Below are positions 55,299-64,000 of a stretch of 64,000 nucleotides of DNA, one piece after another. Position 1 is the first letter of the stretch. The number at the start of each line of letters is the position of its first letter. The notes beneath the pieces were generated by a model. That model made no database searches and was not told the DNA's origin. It saw only the letters and a list, made by a program, of their open reading frames with translations. The stretch is from contig NRSV01000052.1 of the NCBI GenBank assembly GCA_002286855.1, positions 1 to 64,000 of the forward strand, given 5' to 3'. Source of the stretch: Bipolaris cookei. Lineage: Eukaryota; Ascomycota; Dothideomycetes; Pleosporales; Pleosporaceae. The position numbers and the translations under genes are program-made.

Positions 55299-57095
55299 AT
55301 GGCAGAACAGGAAACCAAAAAAAGTGGCTTCTGGGCTATGTTTGGTATGAAATCTGGTAAAGAACCAAAGCCGCAGGGCGCGCGGAAAAAGCTTTCCAAG
55401 AAAGGATCACGAAGCGATATGCTTGGAAGGCTTGACTTGACCACCAGTGTGGGCAGGACTGCACGTCAAGACTCTGGTAGTTTCACCGACGAAAGGAACG
55501 GCTCAACCGTAACTCATTTTGGCCTTCCGACGTATGATGATGATGGTATTAGGGTTGCACCACATGCATTGCGCGATAACCCGTATACTGCCATCAATGC
55601 TCTCACTGACACGAGCAATACACATCTCTTTGTTGATTTGCAAGCAGCCGACTATCGTCGCAATTCAGAGGGACAGCCACAATATGCCGCACCACTATAT
55701 CACCCACAGAGCTCAAGGTCAGGATCTCTACCACAGATACATAGCGAGAATATACGTCCGTACTCACCGCCGAAAGCGCAGCCTTCGAAACTCAGCAAAG
55801 CGCATCGAGCACCCTCGGCACCAACAAGAGCAGATGATATTCTTGACAAGGATACGGGAGAGAGGAAAGATTTGACTGAGATGATGCATGCGTTTACATA
55901 CATCGATGGAGTAGACACTATCGAAGAGGAGAAAGACGACGAATCTCTCCTTTACGACCCTTCACGGCCTGATGGAACGGCAATGCTCGCTAGTGCATCG
56001 CCCGAGGTGTGGCTGCGCATTGCCGACTTTTTATCACCCTTGGATGTTGCCAATCTATCATCAACATGCCGGACCATGTATGCTCGACTGGGCAAACATC
56101 CATACAGACTTCTTTTGGACCCAGTACACCGCACGCATCGATTAAACTTCTTACTCGCCATGGATCCCAAAATGCCACGCCATCTCTTCTGCTTCCCATG
56201 CGCCCAATGGCATCTACGAATCCAACCCGGACTGGAGTCGCTGAAGCCCCAAAACATACTGAACCCCCTTTTCGAGTGCCCAAACATGACAAACATTCAC
56301 ATGCCACCTCCCCGCATCCGCATCACTGACGGCCGTACCCTCCCCTTCGCCTTTATCCAACTAGCCCGCCGAAACTGGGCTCACGGACCTGAATACGGTA
56401 TCCCGCATCAATCCCTCGCACGCCGCTGGAAAGACTCATATTCTGACTGGACCCACGAATCCACCTACCACATCACCGACAAAGGACACATCCTAATGCG
56501 CGTCCGATCCCAGCACCACGTCCAAGGCGGTCTTACAGACGCGGCAAAGCGTCTCCTTCTCTTCAGCCGCGGCGACTACACACCATACTTTAGCGTGTGC
56601 GCCCACTGGAAACACGGGATTCTCACCTCCATCCCCAAATGCGCGCTGTCGCATATCCCGTATGCGAGCGAGAGCGACACAACCGCTATTGACAAGTTTA
56701 AAGAACGAAATCTCGGGAAGAAGATCCTGGGTATGGTGCCCTTGTGCTCGACATGTCGTCCTATGCGTCGCTGTCCCAAGTGCCCCACCGAGTACCTCTT
56801 CGAGCTTAAGCTTGTGGAGGACAGGTCTGTCCGTAGCTATGAGCCTGGGCGCTTCAAGCAGGCGCTCGTGGTGACGCGCTGGAGCGACTTGGGGCCTGCG
56901 TGGAGTCCGCAGGATGCGCAGTGGAGTGCTATCACAGGGGAGAACGATGAGTATGATAGTTTCCAGGAAATTGGGAGGAGGGCGGTTAGCGGCGTGTTTG
57001 AGAGCGCGTTTACGGATACAATTCCGGGGCAGAGGGTGCTGAGTATGAATCCGCAGAGTGTGACGGCGAATGAGGAGGCGGGTGATTGGTATTAG
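55299..57095 (+). CDS. F-box domain protein
   Basis: A single-exon frame of 598 residues from ATG 55299 (CACCATGG context). The first 210 residues are polar and low-complexity (Lys-, Ser- and Pro-rich). An F-box follows at about 228-270 (ASPEVWLRIADFLSPLDVAN, then STCRTMYARLGK), the module that binds Skp1 in SCF ubiquitin ligases. The rest is a cysteine- and tryptophan-containing region (FCFPCAQWH, VPLCSTCRPMRRCPKCPTEY) that may bind zinc and presumably selects the substrate. Similar F-box proteins are widespread in Dothideomycetes and mostly unstudied. The sequence is intact. Function beyond the F-box is inference. Confidence 0.85.
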   Translation: MAEQETKKSGFWAMFGMKSGKEPKPQGARKKLSKKGSRSDMLGRLDLTTSVGRTARQDSGSFTDERNGSTVTHFGLPTYDDDGIRVAPHALRDNPYTAINALTDTSNTHLFVDLQAADYRRNSEGQPQYAAPLYHPQSSRSGSLPQIHSENIRPYSPPKAQPSKLSKAHRAPSAPTRADDILDKDTGERKDLTEMMHAFTYIDGVDTIEEEKDDESLLYDPSRPDGTAMLASASPEVWLRIADFLSPLDVANLSSTCRTMYARLGKHPYRLLLDPVHRTHRLNFLLAMDPKMPRHLFCFPCAQWHLRIQPGLESLKPQNILNPLFECPNMTNIHMPPPRIRITDGRTLPFAFIQLARRNWAHGPEYGIPHQSLARRWKDSYSDWTHESTYHITDKGHILMRVRSQHHVQGGLTDAAKRLLLFSRGDYTPYFSVCAHWKHGILTSIPKCALSHIPYASESDTTAIDKFKERNLGKKILGMVPLCSTCRPMRRCPKCPTEYLFELKLVEDRSVRSYEPGRFKQALVVTRWSDLGPAWSPQDAQWSAITGENDEYDSFQEIGRRAVSGVFESAFTDTIPGQRVLSMNPQSVTANEEAGDWY

Positions 57096-57335
57096 ATGAG
57101 CCATGCCAACTTCACGTTTTTTAAGGAAGGATTTGAAAATATTTCTCGCTTGATGAAGAGCAGATGAGATGTACCGTTTTTTTCCTTCTCTCAACCTTAA
57201 TTTCCAACTACTACGCCGCTTTGTCAGACGTTCAACTCGACAAACTCCGTGCTATGCATTCACAACTCCTATCGCAATGCACATGCTGGATCGCTACCGA
57301 TCAACTAAACAAATCCACCCATAACCCTAGGATTC

Positions 57336-58454
57336 TTATGGTGCCCGCACCACTTTCCTGCCCGTAACCTCATATCGCTTCAATTCTTGCAGGATTTTGG
57401 GTGAGTCAGCAAAGTCGTATACTTCAACTTTTGGTGTTATCTTGCCCTCGACAGCCATCTGGAGCAGCTCGTCCATTTGCTTCGCGCTACCAGTGGATGA
57501 GCCGCGGATTGTTAAGCCTGTTTTTTTTTCAAATTAGCATAAGAGCTCGAGACCCGTTGGAAGGGGAAACAACATACCTTTGTTAGCAATGTGAATCGGG
57601 CTCATAGGGAACATGAAGGTATCCGGTGGCAGGCCTACACAGACAAAGACACCACTGTTCCTGCACAGATCCGGTGCCTGGACGTATGCCCTCTCACTTC
57701 CAGCGACGCAAATGACGCCGTGTGCGCCTTCACCATCGGTGAGCTCCTTGACAGCCTGTACCACATCCTGCTTGGCGAAATCGACAAACGCCACGGCACC
57801 CATTTCCTTTGCGAGTCTTTCTTTTTCAGCCCCGCAATCAATGGCAATCACCTTGTACCCCTTGATACTCGCAATCTGCACACCGATATGTCCCAGTCCA
57901 CCGCCCGCACCGACTATAGCCACGAAATCGCCGGGCTTGACTTCAGGCTCTAGTTTGGACACGCCACCTGCTAAACTCAAGCCTGCACACAGCAGCGGCG
58001 CCGCAATCTCGCTCTTGACGCCATCTGGAATCACGGTCACAAACTGCGCATCGGCAACGATATACTGCTGCAGCGTGCCCCACACATTCCTGCCAGTATT
58101 CTTCTGCTTGGCACAGTGATTCTCCTTGCCCTGCTTACAGCTACTACACGTTTGACACGCATTCCACAGCCACTTGATGCCAACTCTTTTCCCCGTCAGC
58201 TCGGACGACACACCTGCGCCTAGCGAGACTACGGTGCCGATGCCCTCGTGGCCAGGCACTTCGGTGTACTTGCCCGGCCAAGCGAGGTTGTGGCAGTCCG
58301 AATGGCAGATGCCGCTATATTCAAGTTTGACGAGGACCTCGCCCGCGGATGGCTGCTTCACGCTCACGTCGTTCCGGATCTGGAGGACGCAGTCTGGACC
58401 GGGGTCTTGGATCCAGCCTGCTATCTGTGTGGTGGGGATTGCGTCGGTGCTCAT
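57336..58454 (-). CDS. zinc-dependent alcohol dehydrogenase
   Basis: Exons 58454-57578 and 57517-57336 (60-bp intron) give 352 residues, the size of tetrameric fungal ADHs interconverting primary alcohols and aldehydes with NAD(H). Catalytic zinc ligands are in YSGICHSDCH and VPGHEGIGTV. The structural zinc loop has four cysteines (CQTCSSCKQGKENHC). The Rossmann motif is VGAGGGLGHIGVQ and the C-terminus LTIRGSSTGSAKQMDELL. An upstream in-frame extension (MSLILATISYHN) has no good start and is likely leader. Cytosolic and intact. It resembles AdhB/Adh1-type enzymes, but the exact paralogue cannot be told. Confidence 0.92.
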
Positions 58455-59272
58455 TTTGCGAGGTGATAGGTGATTGGGAATGTTATGGTAAGAGATTGTG
58501 GCGAGAATGAGCGACAAATTTGGAGAGGGAAAAGGAAGTGATGTTGTTTACATCTCCGAGATAGCAGAGAGATAGCGATGGCGGGGTGGACGAATGGAAT
58601 TGATCCCGCCAATGCCCCACAACAGTATGGTCTTTTCCGCGGACGCACCAATCGGAGCGCGTCAATCTCCGCATCCGAGGTAGTACGACAGCAGTTCGCA
58701 GCAGTCCAGACTTTTACTACACCTTGACTGAACGCACCTGCGTCCTCGAAGACTGGGCTTGTATAATTTTCTCCCCTAGAGTGTTTGAGTTTTGGGCTGG
58801 TCGTCCTTATGTCAGTTTCCAGGCCTTTGACCTCGCTACTAGAGAGTGTGAAGAGTGGCAGGGGCTGGTTGTCGCTCGAGTGGTCTAGCAAGAAGTTGAG
58901 TGTATGCATATTGGAGGCGGAGAAGGCAGAGAAGAGTGGAGAAATTGGGTTGATGGTACGACCGGTGTTATGGCCAAGGTATCCACAGTGATACCAAAAG
59001 AGGCCAGGAATTTTCATGTATGAGAGTCTTGCATTTGAGATAGGAATGGGAAGGGAGGATAAGGAAAAACAGAGGAGCCACCACTGTTGCAGCTGGTGCC
59101 TTCCGAAATACACTCAGTGTAAACAGTGCATGAATCCATCTCTCCTAGCTGAAGACCATCATTCTCACTTCCCATCCAATCTTACCCTTTCTTTCTAGTG
59201 CAGATTGCACATATTTCTGCATCTTTCACGTATACTTGTAACGCGACACTTTCACGACTGACCTTTGTCACT
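58455..59272. other. divergent promoter region between ADH and BTB genes
   Basis: The two genes are transcribed away from each other, so both promoters lie here. A minus-strand frame of 220 codons spans much of it and overlaps the ADH start. It lacks family resemblance and is treated as chance. Confidence 0.5.
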
Positions 59273-60049
59273 ATGGCGCAACAATCAGAACCAGTTCATA
59301 AAACGTAAGCTAACCTTACCGCAAAGCCAACATATCACATCCGCAAGTACTAACTCAGCCAGGCTCTACAACGACCCTACCTTCTCCGACATCACCATTC
59401 GCCAAATACATAATGGCAAGGTCACAGAATACGCGGTACACAAAGCTGTGCTGTTTAATCACTCAGTGTGGTTCATGAAGGCGGTGACTGGGTCATTCAA
59501 TGTACGTATACACTTGAGACTACAACGAACAAAGCTGATACGTATACCAGGGAAGCCTCCGCCAATTCAATCGATATCCACGATGATGATCCGCAGTCGT
59601 TCGAAGCGATGATGAAGTTCTTTTACTACTTGAAACTAGAGCATCCAATCCCTATCACCCAAGCACCTGACACCCCCGTCTTTACAACAAATGCTCTGGT
59701 CTGCATCATCGGTATCTATTCCCTAGCCGAAAAGTACGAAGCCCAGGTGCTAAGAGCTGCCGTAGTGGAGGCTTTCAGAAATATAACGGGCAAACATTTT
59801 TGGACTTTAAAAAATGAAGACGTAGGGGCTTTGGTGCATGCTCACTACCCGTTTTGTACTCGAACAATGTGCGAGATGAGCGACACAATTGTGAGCTTCA
59901 TTGTCAAAAATAGCAAGGCACTATTGATTCATGCCGATATCAGCAATTTGGTAACGCAGTACGCAAACTTTGGCGCAGATATCTTTATCGTGAGTGTGCG
60001 CACTCGATCACTTATTGTTCCGGGTCAGTGGGGCGTTGCAGCAGATTAA
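59273..60049 (+). CDS. BTB/POZ domain protein
   Basis: Exon 1 is 59273-59304 (MAQQSEPVHKT) and exon 2 starts at 59363 after a 58-bp intron with a CTAAC branch: LYNDPTFSDITIRQIHNGK, AVHKAVLFNHSVWFMKAV. A second intron near 59502-59555 leads to NSIDIHDDDPQSFEAMMKFF and LVCIIGIYSLAEKYEAQVLR. This is the fungal BTB layout, thought to be a protein-interaction adaptor. The second junction is uncertain: donor 59506 with acceptor 59555 keeps frame, while the commoner-looking donor 59502 with acceptor 59550 does not. The family usually has KEAS at this point, so a one-base indel is possible. The C-terminal end past 59990 is also uncertain. Confidence 0.7.
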
Positions 60050-60374
60050 TACACAATGACCAGCGATTAGTCTTTGTAACAACTTTACTATTCGCGACAT
60101 CACAAGTTTGAAAATTCAAAATCACAATTACCCACTGTAATTTACGTCTTGTGGATGTGCGTACAAATGTCCTTACAACAAACAAGGCATACAAAAGTGT
60201 CGACTGTAGCTGCCATGTGGTGATGAGAACGTTAAAGAGGAATCGTCAACCCGTTTTCATTTACATGAATATCTTTCTATTGCAGAGCTTATTCTGACAT
60301 TACTAACCGCCATCTACCATCGTTCCCATATCGATGGATTCCGTTGTTTCTGCCTGCTAACATATGCAGGTGAC
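60050..60374. other. intergenic between BTB and Nis1-like genes
   Basis: Convergent 3' flanks; nothing recognised. Confidence 0.5.
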
Positions 60375-60845
60375 CTAGAAGAAACAGGTAGCCTTAGTGT
60401 CCCCTTCGCCACTGGAAACCACGCCATCGTTGGGCGACGCGTCACCAACATCGACGGTAACGTTGAAAGTATTCAGCCTGTAGATACCGGAGTAGCCAAG
60501 AATCTGGTATACAGAAGCGGTGACAACAACGGATCCGTTGTAGTTTGCAATGGCTCCGGGTGCCAGCACGTCGACGGTGTAGTTGGTGCCGACTTTGTAT
60601 CCCGAACTGTCGCCGGCGAGGTAGATGGACTTTTGGTTAAAGCCAAGAGCGCCACGGTATGCGGGCTCAGGAGCAAAGCCCCAGGCAACAGCGACTTCAA
60701 GAGAGTTCGACTGGTTGACGTTCGAAACGAAGGTGAGCGGGAAAGTCACGTTCGGGGAGAGAACGCTTGGGACAATCATTCCATAAATGGCTGCAGAGGC
60801 AGATGATACGGAGGTAAGAGCCGTAGTGAGAGTTGAAAAGCGCAT
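60375..60845 (-). CDS. NIS1: Nis1-like secreted effector protein
   Basis: A single-exon frame of 156 residues from ATG 60845 with signal peptide MRFSTLTTALTSVSSASAAI. The pattern IVPSVLSPNVTFPLTFVSN, LEVAVAWGFAPEP, RGALG, YLAGDSSG and NTFNVTVDVGDAS follows the necrosis-inducing secreted protein 1 family described in Colletotrichum and kept across many ascomycetes. There it acts in the apoplast/plant interface and interferes with immune receptor-associated kinases. Several N-glycosylation sites (NVT, NQS, NYT, NGS) are present. The length matches the family (about 160). No necrosis or immune role is shown for this copy. It lies on the last gene-dense stretch before a pogo-like element. Confidence 0.72.
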   Translation of the reverse strand: MRFSTLTTALTSVSSASAAIYGMIVPSVLSPNVTFPLTFVSNVNQSNSLEVAVAWGFAPEPAYRGALGFNQKSIYLAGDSSGYKVGTNYTVDVLAPGAIANYNGSVVVTASVYQILGYSGIYRLNTFNVTVDVGDASPNDGVVSSGEGDTKATCFF

Positions 60846-60938
60846 ATTGATAAGGATTTTTGGTGTGTGGTTGTATTGGTGTATGTAGAGAGATGTTTGG
60901 ATGGTGGATGAGTGTACTTCTTGGGGTGAGGGTTTTTG

Positions 60939-60946
60939 TATTTATA
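60939..60946 (-). promoter_or_regulatory. TATA box of the Nis1-like gene
   Basis: TATAAATA on the minus strand, 94 bp upstream of the ATG at 60845. Confidence 0.45.
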
Positions 60947-61793
60947 CGCATGCTCCCTTTTCCTATCTTTGCCTTTAAATGTATATCATTCCTCACTACG
61001 GCGCCTGATGCTGACCCGCAAGAGGCCGCAGCCGGGTCCAAGCAAACAGCCCACACGGGTCGATAATACAACCCTGGCCGGTAGTCACATCCGGCTCAAC
61101 TACTGTCAATTTGCCGCATCTTATACCCTGAACTTCTTGTGTGCTTTGCCTAATTCTGTCACCGCTACTTTATTTATAAAAAATAGCAATATTCTCTTTT
61201 GTAACCAAAATTGCGCATAACAAAGTGATGGAGTAGGTGTTCCTCGTTGTCTTTCTCTCAAGCAACCCAGTGCAACTGTAGCAGTAGTCAGTCGCCTTTG
61301 AAAGCAATACACCCACGGGGTCACATCCAGTGCTAGTGCTAGTGCACAATATGTCATTTTGCAGATCATCATCCGTCACTCCTCGTGTTGTGCCAAGCTT
61401 GCTATATTTAGGTGTACAGATGTGTAGCTACCTCTGCGTTCTCTCCTCATCAGCGCATATGTCAGTTGTACAGCAAATAATCACACCAGTATCATTGTTT
61501 CAAGTAGATTTGACGTGAGCAGTCTTTCCGCTTACTTGAATTCTCCGCGATTTGACCGAAGGAACTGTGCGACTGCGCGTCGCATTGTGAACTCTGATCC
61601 AGCCAACTCGCCACTTCGTGACCAACATAACGCTTGCACTGGCGCATTAGCTGAAAGGAAGATTATCGCGTGCATCCTCAAGGCCACTGTAGTTTCGGCA
61701 TTTTTTGGCGCAGGCAAAATCTGGGGAAGTGAGAGGAAGTTGGTGGCGAAAGCTCGTATAGAGATACATACATACGTAGAGTGTAGATGCGGG

Positions 61794-61811
61794 TATTATT
61801 ATTATTATTAT
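61794..61811 (+). repeat. (ATT)n microsatellite
   Basis: Six consecutive TAT/ATT units followed by an imperfect one. Confidence 0.9.
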
Positions 61812-62241
61812 CATTGTAGTTTAACGTCCTTTCTCAGCCCAATCGGGCTATATAAGACGTGTAGGCTGAAAGTCTACAAGTGTCTATGTAGTACTATCGA
61901 GTTGGTGTTGGTGGGAGAGGGGGTTATCTAAATGAAGGTGAGGCTCACGGCCTAGTGCAGATGCGGGTAGAAAGCCGAGGAAATAGTGAGTACCAAGCAA
62001 CGCCAAATGGCACTAGCACCGCGGTTGTCAGCAAGTCAGACTCTCGTCCCGTACTCTATGTGCACTGTTCATTACTCTGTTTCAACCTTGGGTATCCGCG
62101 TACAGGTACAAAATTGGGCGATGCGTAACAACGTAGGGCGCCGTCTGTGTCAAGCTAGATATATTCTATCACTTCGTTTCCCAGCGCACTGGGGCGTCAT
62201 GAAGCTTAGTATCGCATAAGAGCACGTGGCAGCCGATGATA

Positions 62242-64000
62242 TAACGTACCTCACGGCTTCGCCGGACACTTGCCAAGCCCTCACCAAAATCACCGCTACC
62301 TAATAATGTCGCAACAACAACAACATTTAGAGCCTTCTAACGAACGTCAGGTACAGCTTGCTCTTCAGACTCTCAAACAAGACGCGAATCTCTCATTACG
62401 ACGCGCTGCAGCTATCTATAATGTTGCTCGGTCAACACTGAGCGACCGACGCGCAGGACGACCTTCACAAGTAGATCGCAGGCCTTAATCAATTAACCTT
62501 ACTAAGTTTGAGGAGGATGTGGTTGTTGAGTATAAAATTGAGCTCAATACGCGCGGATTTCCCCCTAAACCCGCAGATGTGGCTAATATGGCCAATTCTT
62601 TGCACGCTGAGCGCAATCTGGGCCAGGTTGGACAAAACTGGCCCAGTACGTTCGTCAAACGTCGATCTGAGCTTGTAACGAGGTTTAATCGCAACCACGA
62701 CTACAATAGAGTCCTCTGTGAGGATTTTAAGGCTATCTAAGCCTCGTTTGACCTAGTAGCTAATATGAAAGCCATGGTATCCAGGACGACGACACGTTCA
62801 ACTTTGACGAGACGGGCTTTATGATGGGCCAGATTGCCCCAGGAGCAGTCGTTACAGCTTCAGAGAGACGTGGATGGCCAAAGACTGTTCAGCCAGGCAA
62901 CAAAGAGTGAGCGACGGTCATCCAGGGTATCAATGCGACCGGGTGGACCATTCCGCCCTTTATCATCCTCAAGGCGTGCCACCACCTCTCAAGCTGGTAT
63001 AAGGACGGTGATATACCCTAGAACTGGGTTATTGAGGTCTCTGAGAACGGCTGGACGACTAATGGGCTTGGTCTTGCGTGACTAAAGCACTTTAATGAGC
63101 ATACAAAGACGAAGAAGATTGGCGTTTACCGCCTCCTCATTATTGACCACCATGAGAGCTACAACTCGCCGGATTACCAAAAATACGGCAAAGATAACTG
63201 TATTGTTACTATTTGCATGCCTCCGCATTCGTCACACCTCTTACAGCCTTTTCATGTGGGCTGTTTTGCCCCTTTGAAGCAGGCCTATGGACGCCAAGTC
63301 GAAGCGCTTATGCGCAGCCAGATCAGCCACATCACAAAACAAGAGTTTCTACCTTGCTTTAAGCGGGCTTTTGGCCTCTCATTTACTTCTAGCAATGTCC
63401 AAGAAGGGTTTCGAGGTTCTGGATTGGTCCCATTTGACCCAGAACAGGTTATATCAGCCCTTGACATCAAGTTGCGCACTCCATCACCCCTACCTGTCGA
63501 CAACTAGCCCTGGCTGTCGTAAACCTCTAGTAATACCCTAGAGTTAGGGTCGCAATCGACACTGGTGAAGTAGAGGATTCAAAGGCATACAGATAGTTTG
63601 CCAACGTCTATTGTGGAGACCTTTGAGGCCTTCTTAAAGGGGGCAGCTATCATCGCGCATAAGCTAGTGTTGGCGCAAAAGGAGATAGCTGAACTTAAGG
63701 CAGCAAATGAGGCCGCAACGCGATGAAAATCACACAAAAGAAAGCGGTTTCAGGCAGAGGGATTCTTGACAGTTGAAGATACGGCGCGCTTATCCGCTCT
63801 TCAGGACTTTGGGGTGCGTAGTGATGAAAAGAAGCCAAAGAAGCGGGTGCGCGCTGAAGTGGGTGAACCATCTCAACGGCGGTGTGGACGGTGCAATGGG
63901 ACTGGGCGTAACGCGCGAACGTGTAATCAAGTAGCAGAATTAGCCTCTAAATGATATCTCGTATCACATTGCACTATACAGGCCCGAAGTGGGCTATTTT
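62242..64000 (+). mobile_element. pogo/Fot-like DNA transposon, family D, right end outside the window
   Basis: After TA (62240-62241) the sequence TAACGTACCTCACGGCTTCG starts like the other pogo-type ends (TAACGTGG, ACGTACTTG), about 65 bp before a transposase ATG. No inverted counterpart appears before the window ends, so the right terminus is not seen. Confidence 0.75.
62306..63954 (+). pseudogene. pogo/Fot-type (DDE_1) transposase, disrupted
   Basis: ATG 62306 begins MSQQQQHLEPSNERQVQLAL with helix-turn-helix SLRRAAAIYNVARSTLSDRR. In-frame stops include TAA at 62486-62488 and near 62738, and further frame changes occur near 62780. FNFDETGFMMGQ holds the first catalytic aspartate and LLIIDHHESY the second, with DGH changed to DHH. 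QPFHVGCF stands where QPLDVGCF is expected, so the third aspartate is lost. The C-terminal knuckle CGRCNGTGRNARTC has Arg in place of the zinc-binding His. It is dead by several independent changes. Confidence 0.83.

Larger units (their letters stand above)
60846..62241. other. intergenic region with Nis1-like promoter
   Basis: Upstream region of the Nis1-like gene, then AT-rich sequence with a short (TAT)n tract. No gene supported. Confidence 0.45.

Noticed and set aside
56493..57194. 233-codon minus-strand ORF
   Set aside because: Antisense shadow of the F-box protein gene.
58451..59113. 220-codon minus-strand ORF upstream of the alcohol dehydrogenase
   Set aside because: It overlaps the ADH start in another frame, lies where two divergent promoters are expected, and shows no domain.
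61515..61931. 138-codon plus-strand ORF
   Set aside because: It runs through an (ATT)n microsatellite encoding a tyrosine run and has no domain or credible start.
1..64000. CRISPR arrays, operons, rRNA or other bacterial features
   Set aside because: Introns, fungal gene families and eukaryotic transposons show this is fungal nuclear DNA; no regularly spaced repeats were seen.
1..64000. Starship-type giant transposon or secondary-metabolite cluster
   Set aside because: No tyrosine-recombinase captain gene, polyketide synthase, NRPS or terpene synthase is visible.

Overview
The window is nuclear DNA of a filamentous ascomycete, most likely a Dothideomycete of the order Pleosporales. Genes carry short introns (48-90 bp) with CTAAC-type branch points and YAG acceptors. 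The gene families are typical of plant-associated fungi: CAZymes, a Nis1-like effector, a SAT4/PTH11-like rhodopsin-fold membrane protein, GH131 and a CE4 protein with carbohydrate-binding-like modules. Many degenerate pogo/Fot-type DNA transposons are interleaved. The order-level assignment is inference; I cannot name the species.

Layout. 1-3010 is a transposon graveyard: pogo-family ends, a complete but dead Tc1-like element with matching terminal repeats, and an LTR plus leader fragment. 3207-3618 is a four-exon gene for an 83-residue, six-cysteine secreted protein. 4322-6613 is a pogo-like element holding a solo LTR with a clean 5-bp target duplication. 6630-14820 is a tandem run of three glycoside hydrolase genes on the minus strand: GH2 beta-mannosidase (one nonsense codon), GH27 alpha-galactosidase (three nonsense codons and a LINE fragment inside an intron) and an intact GH3 beta-xylosidase. 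15183-17425 is an unidentified gene relic split by a second pogo-like element. 18076-20072 is a SAT4-family membrane protein. 20723-22813 is a third, heavily mutated pogo-like element. 22814-26039 is decayed sequence with a tannase-like relic. 26040-27122 is an intact polytopic membrane protein. 28330-35482 holds relics: prohibitin-1, an unknown coiled-coil gene, a second LTR/leader copy and a GH92 mannosidase with a frameshift and a stop. 37510-37963 is a relic of a common fungal orphan family. 39604-45047 holds an intact CE4 deacetylase-like protein and a DUF427 protein. 46280-48246 is a fourth pogo-like element containing an assembly gap. 49031-60845 is the gene-dense, healthy part: GT31-like glycosyltransferase, GH131, CAF16-type ABC ATPase, F-box protein, zinc alcohol dehydrogenase, BTB protein and Nis1-like effector. 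A fifth pogo-like element starts at 62242 and runs off the window.

How it fits together. GH2, GH27 and GH3 side by side in one orientation would together release mannose, galactose and xylose from hemicellulose oligomers. GH92, the tannase relic, GH131 and CE4 extend the carbohydrate theme. The genes nearest to transposons are the broken ones, and most stop codons are explicable as single C:G to T:A transitions. This is compatible with repeat-induced point mutation leaking from neighbouring repeats, or with relaxed selection. I did not see a self-evidently new multi-gene system. The most novel items are the small cysteine-rich secreted gene, the decaying hemicellulase cluster, the unidentified gene interrupted by a transposon, and the C-terminal zinc knuckles shared by several pogo-like transposases.
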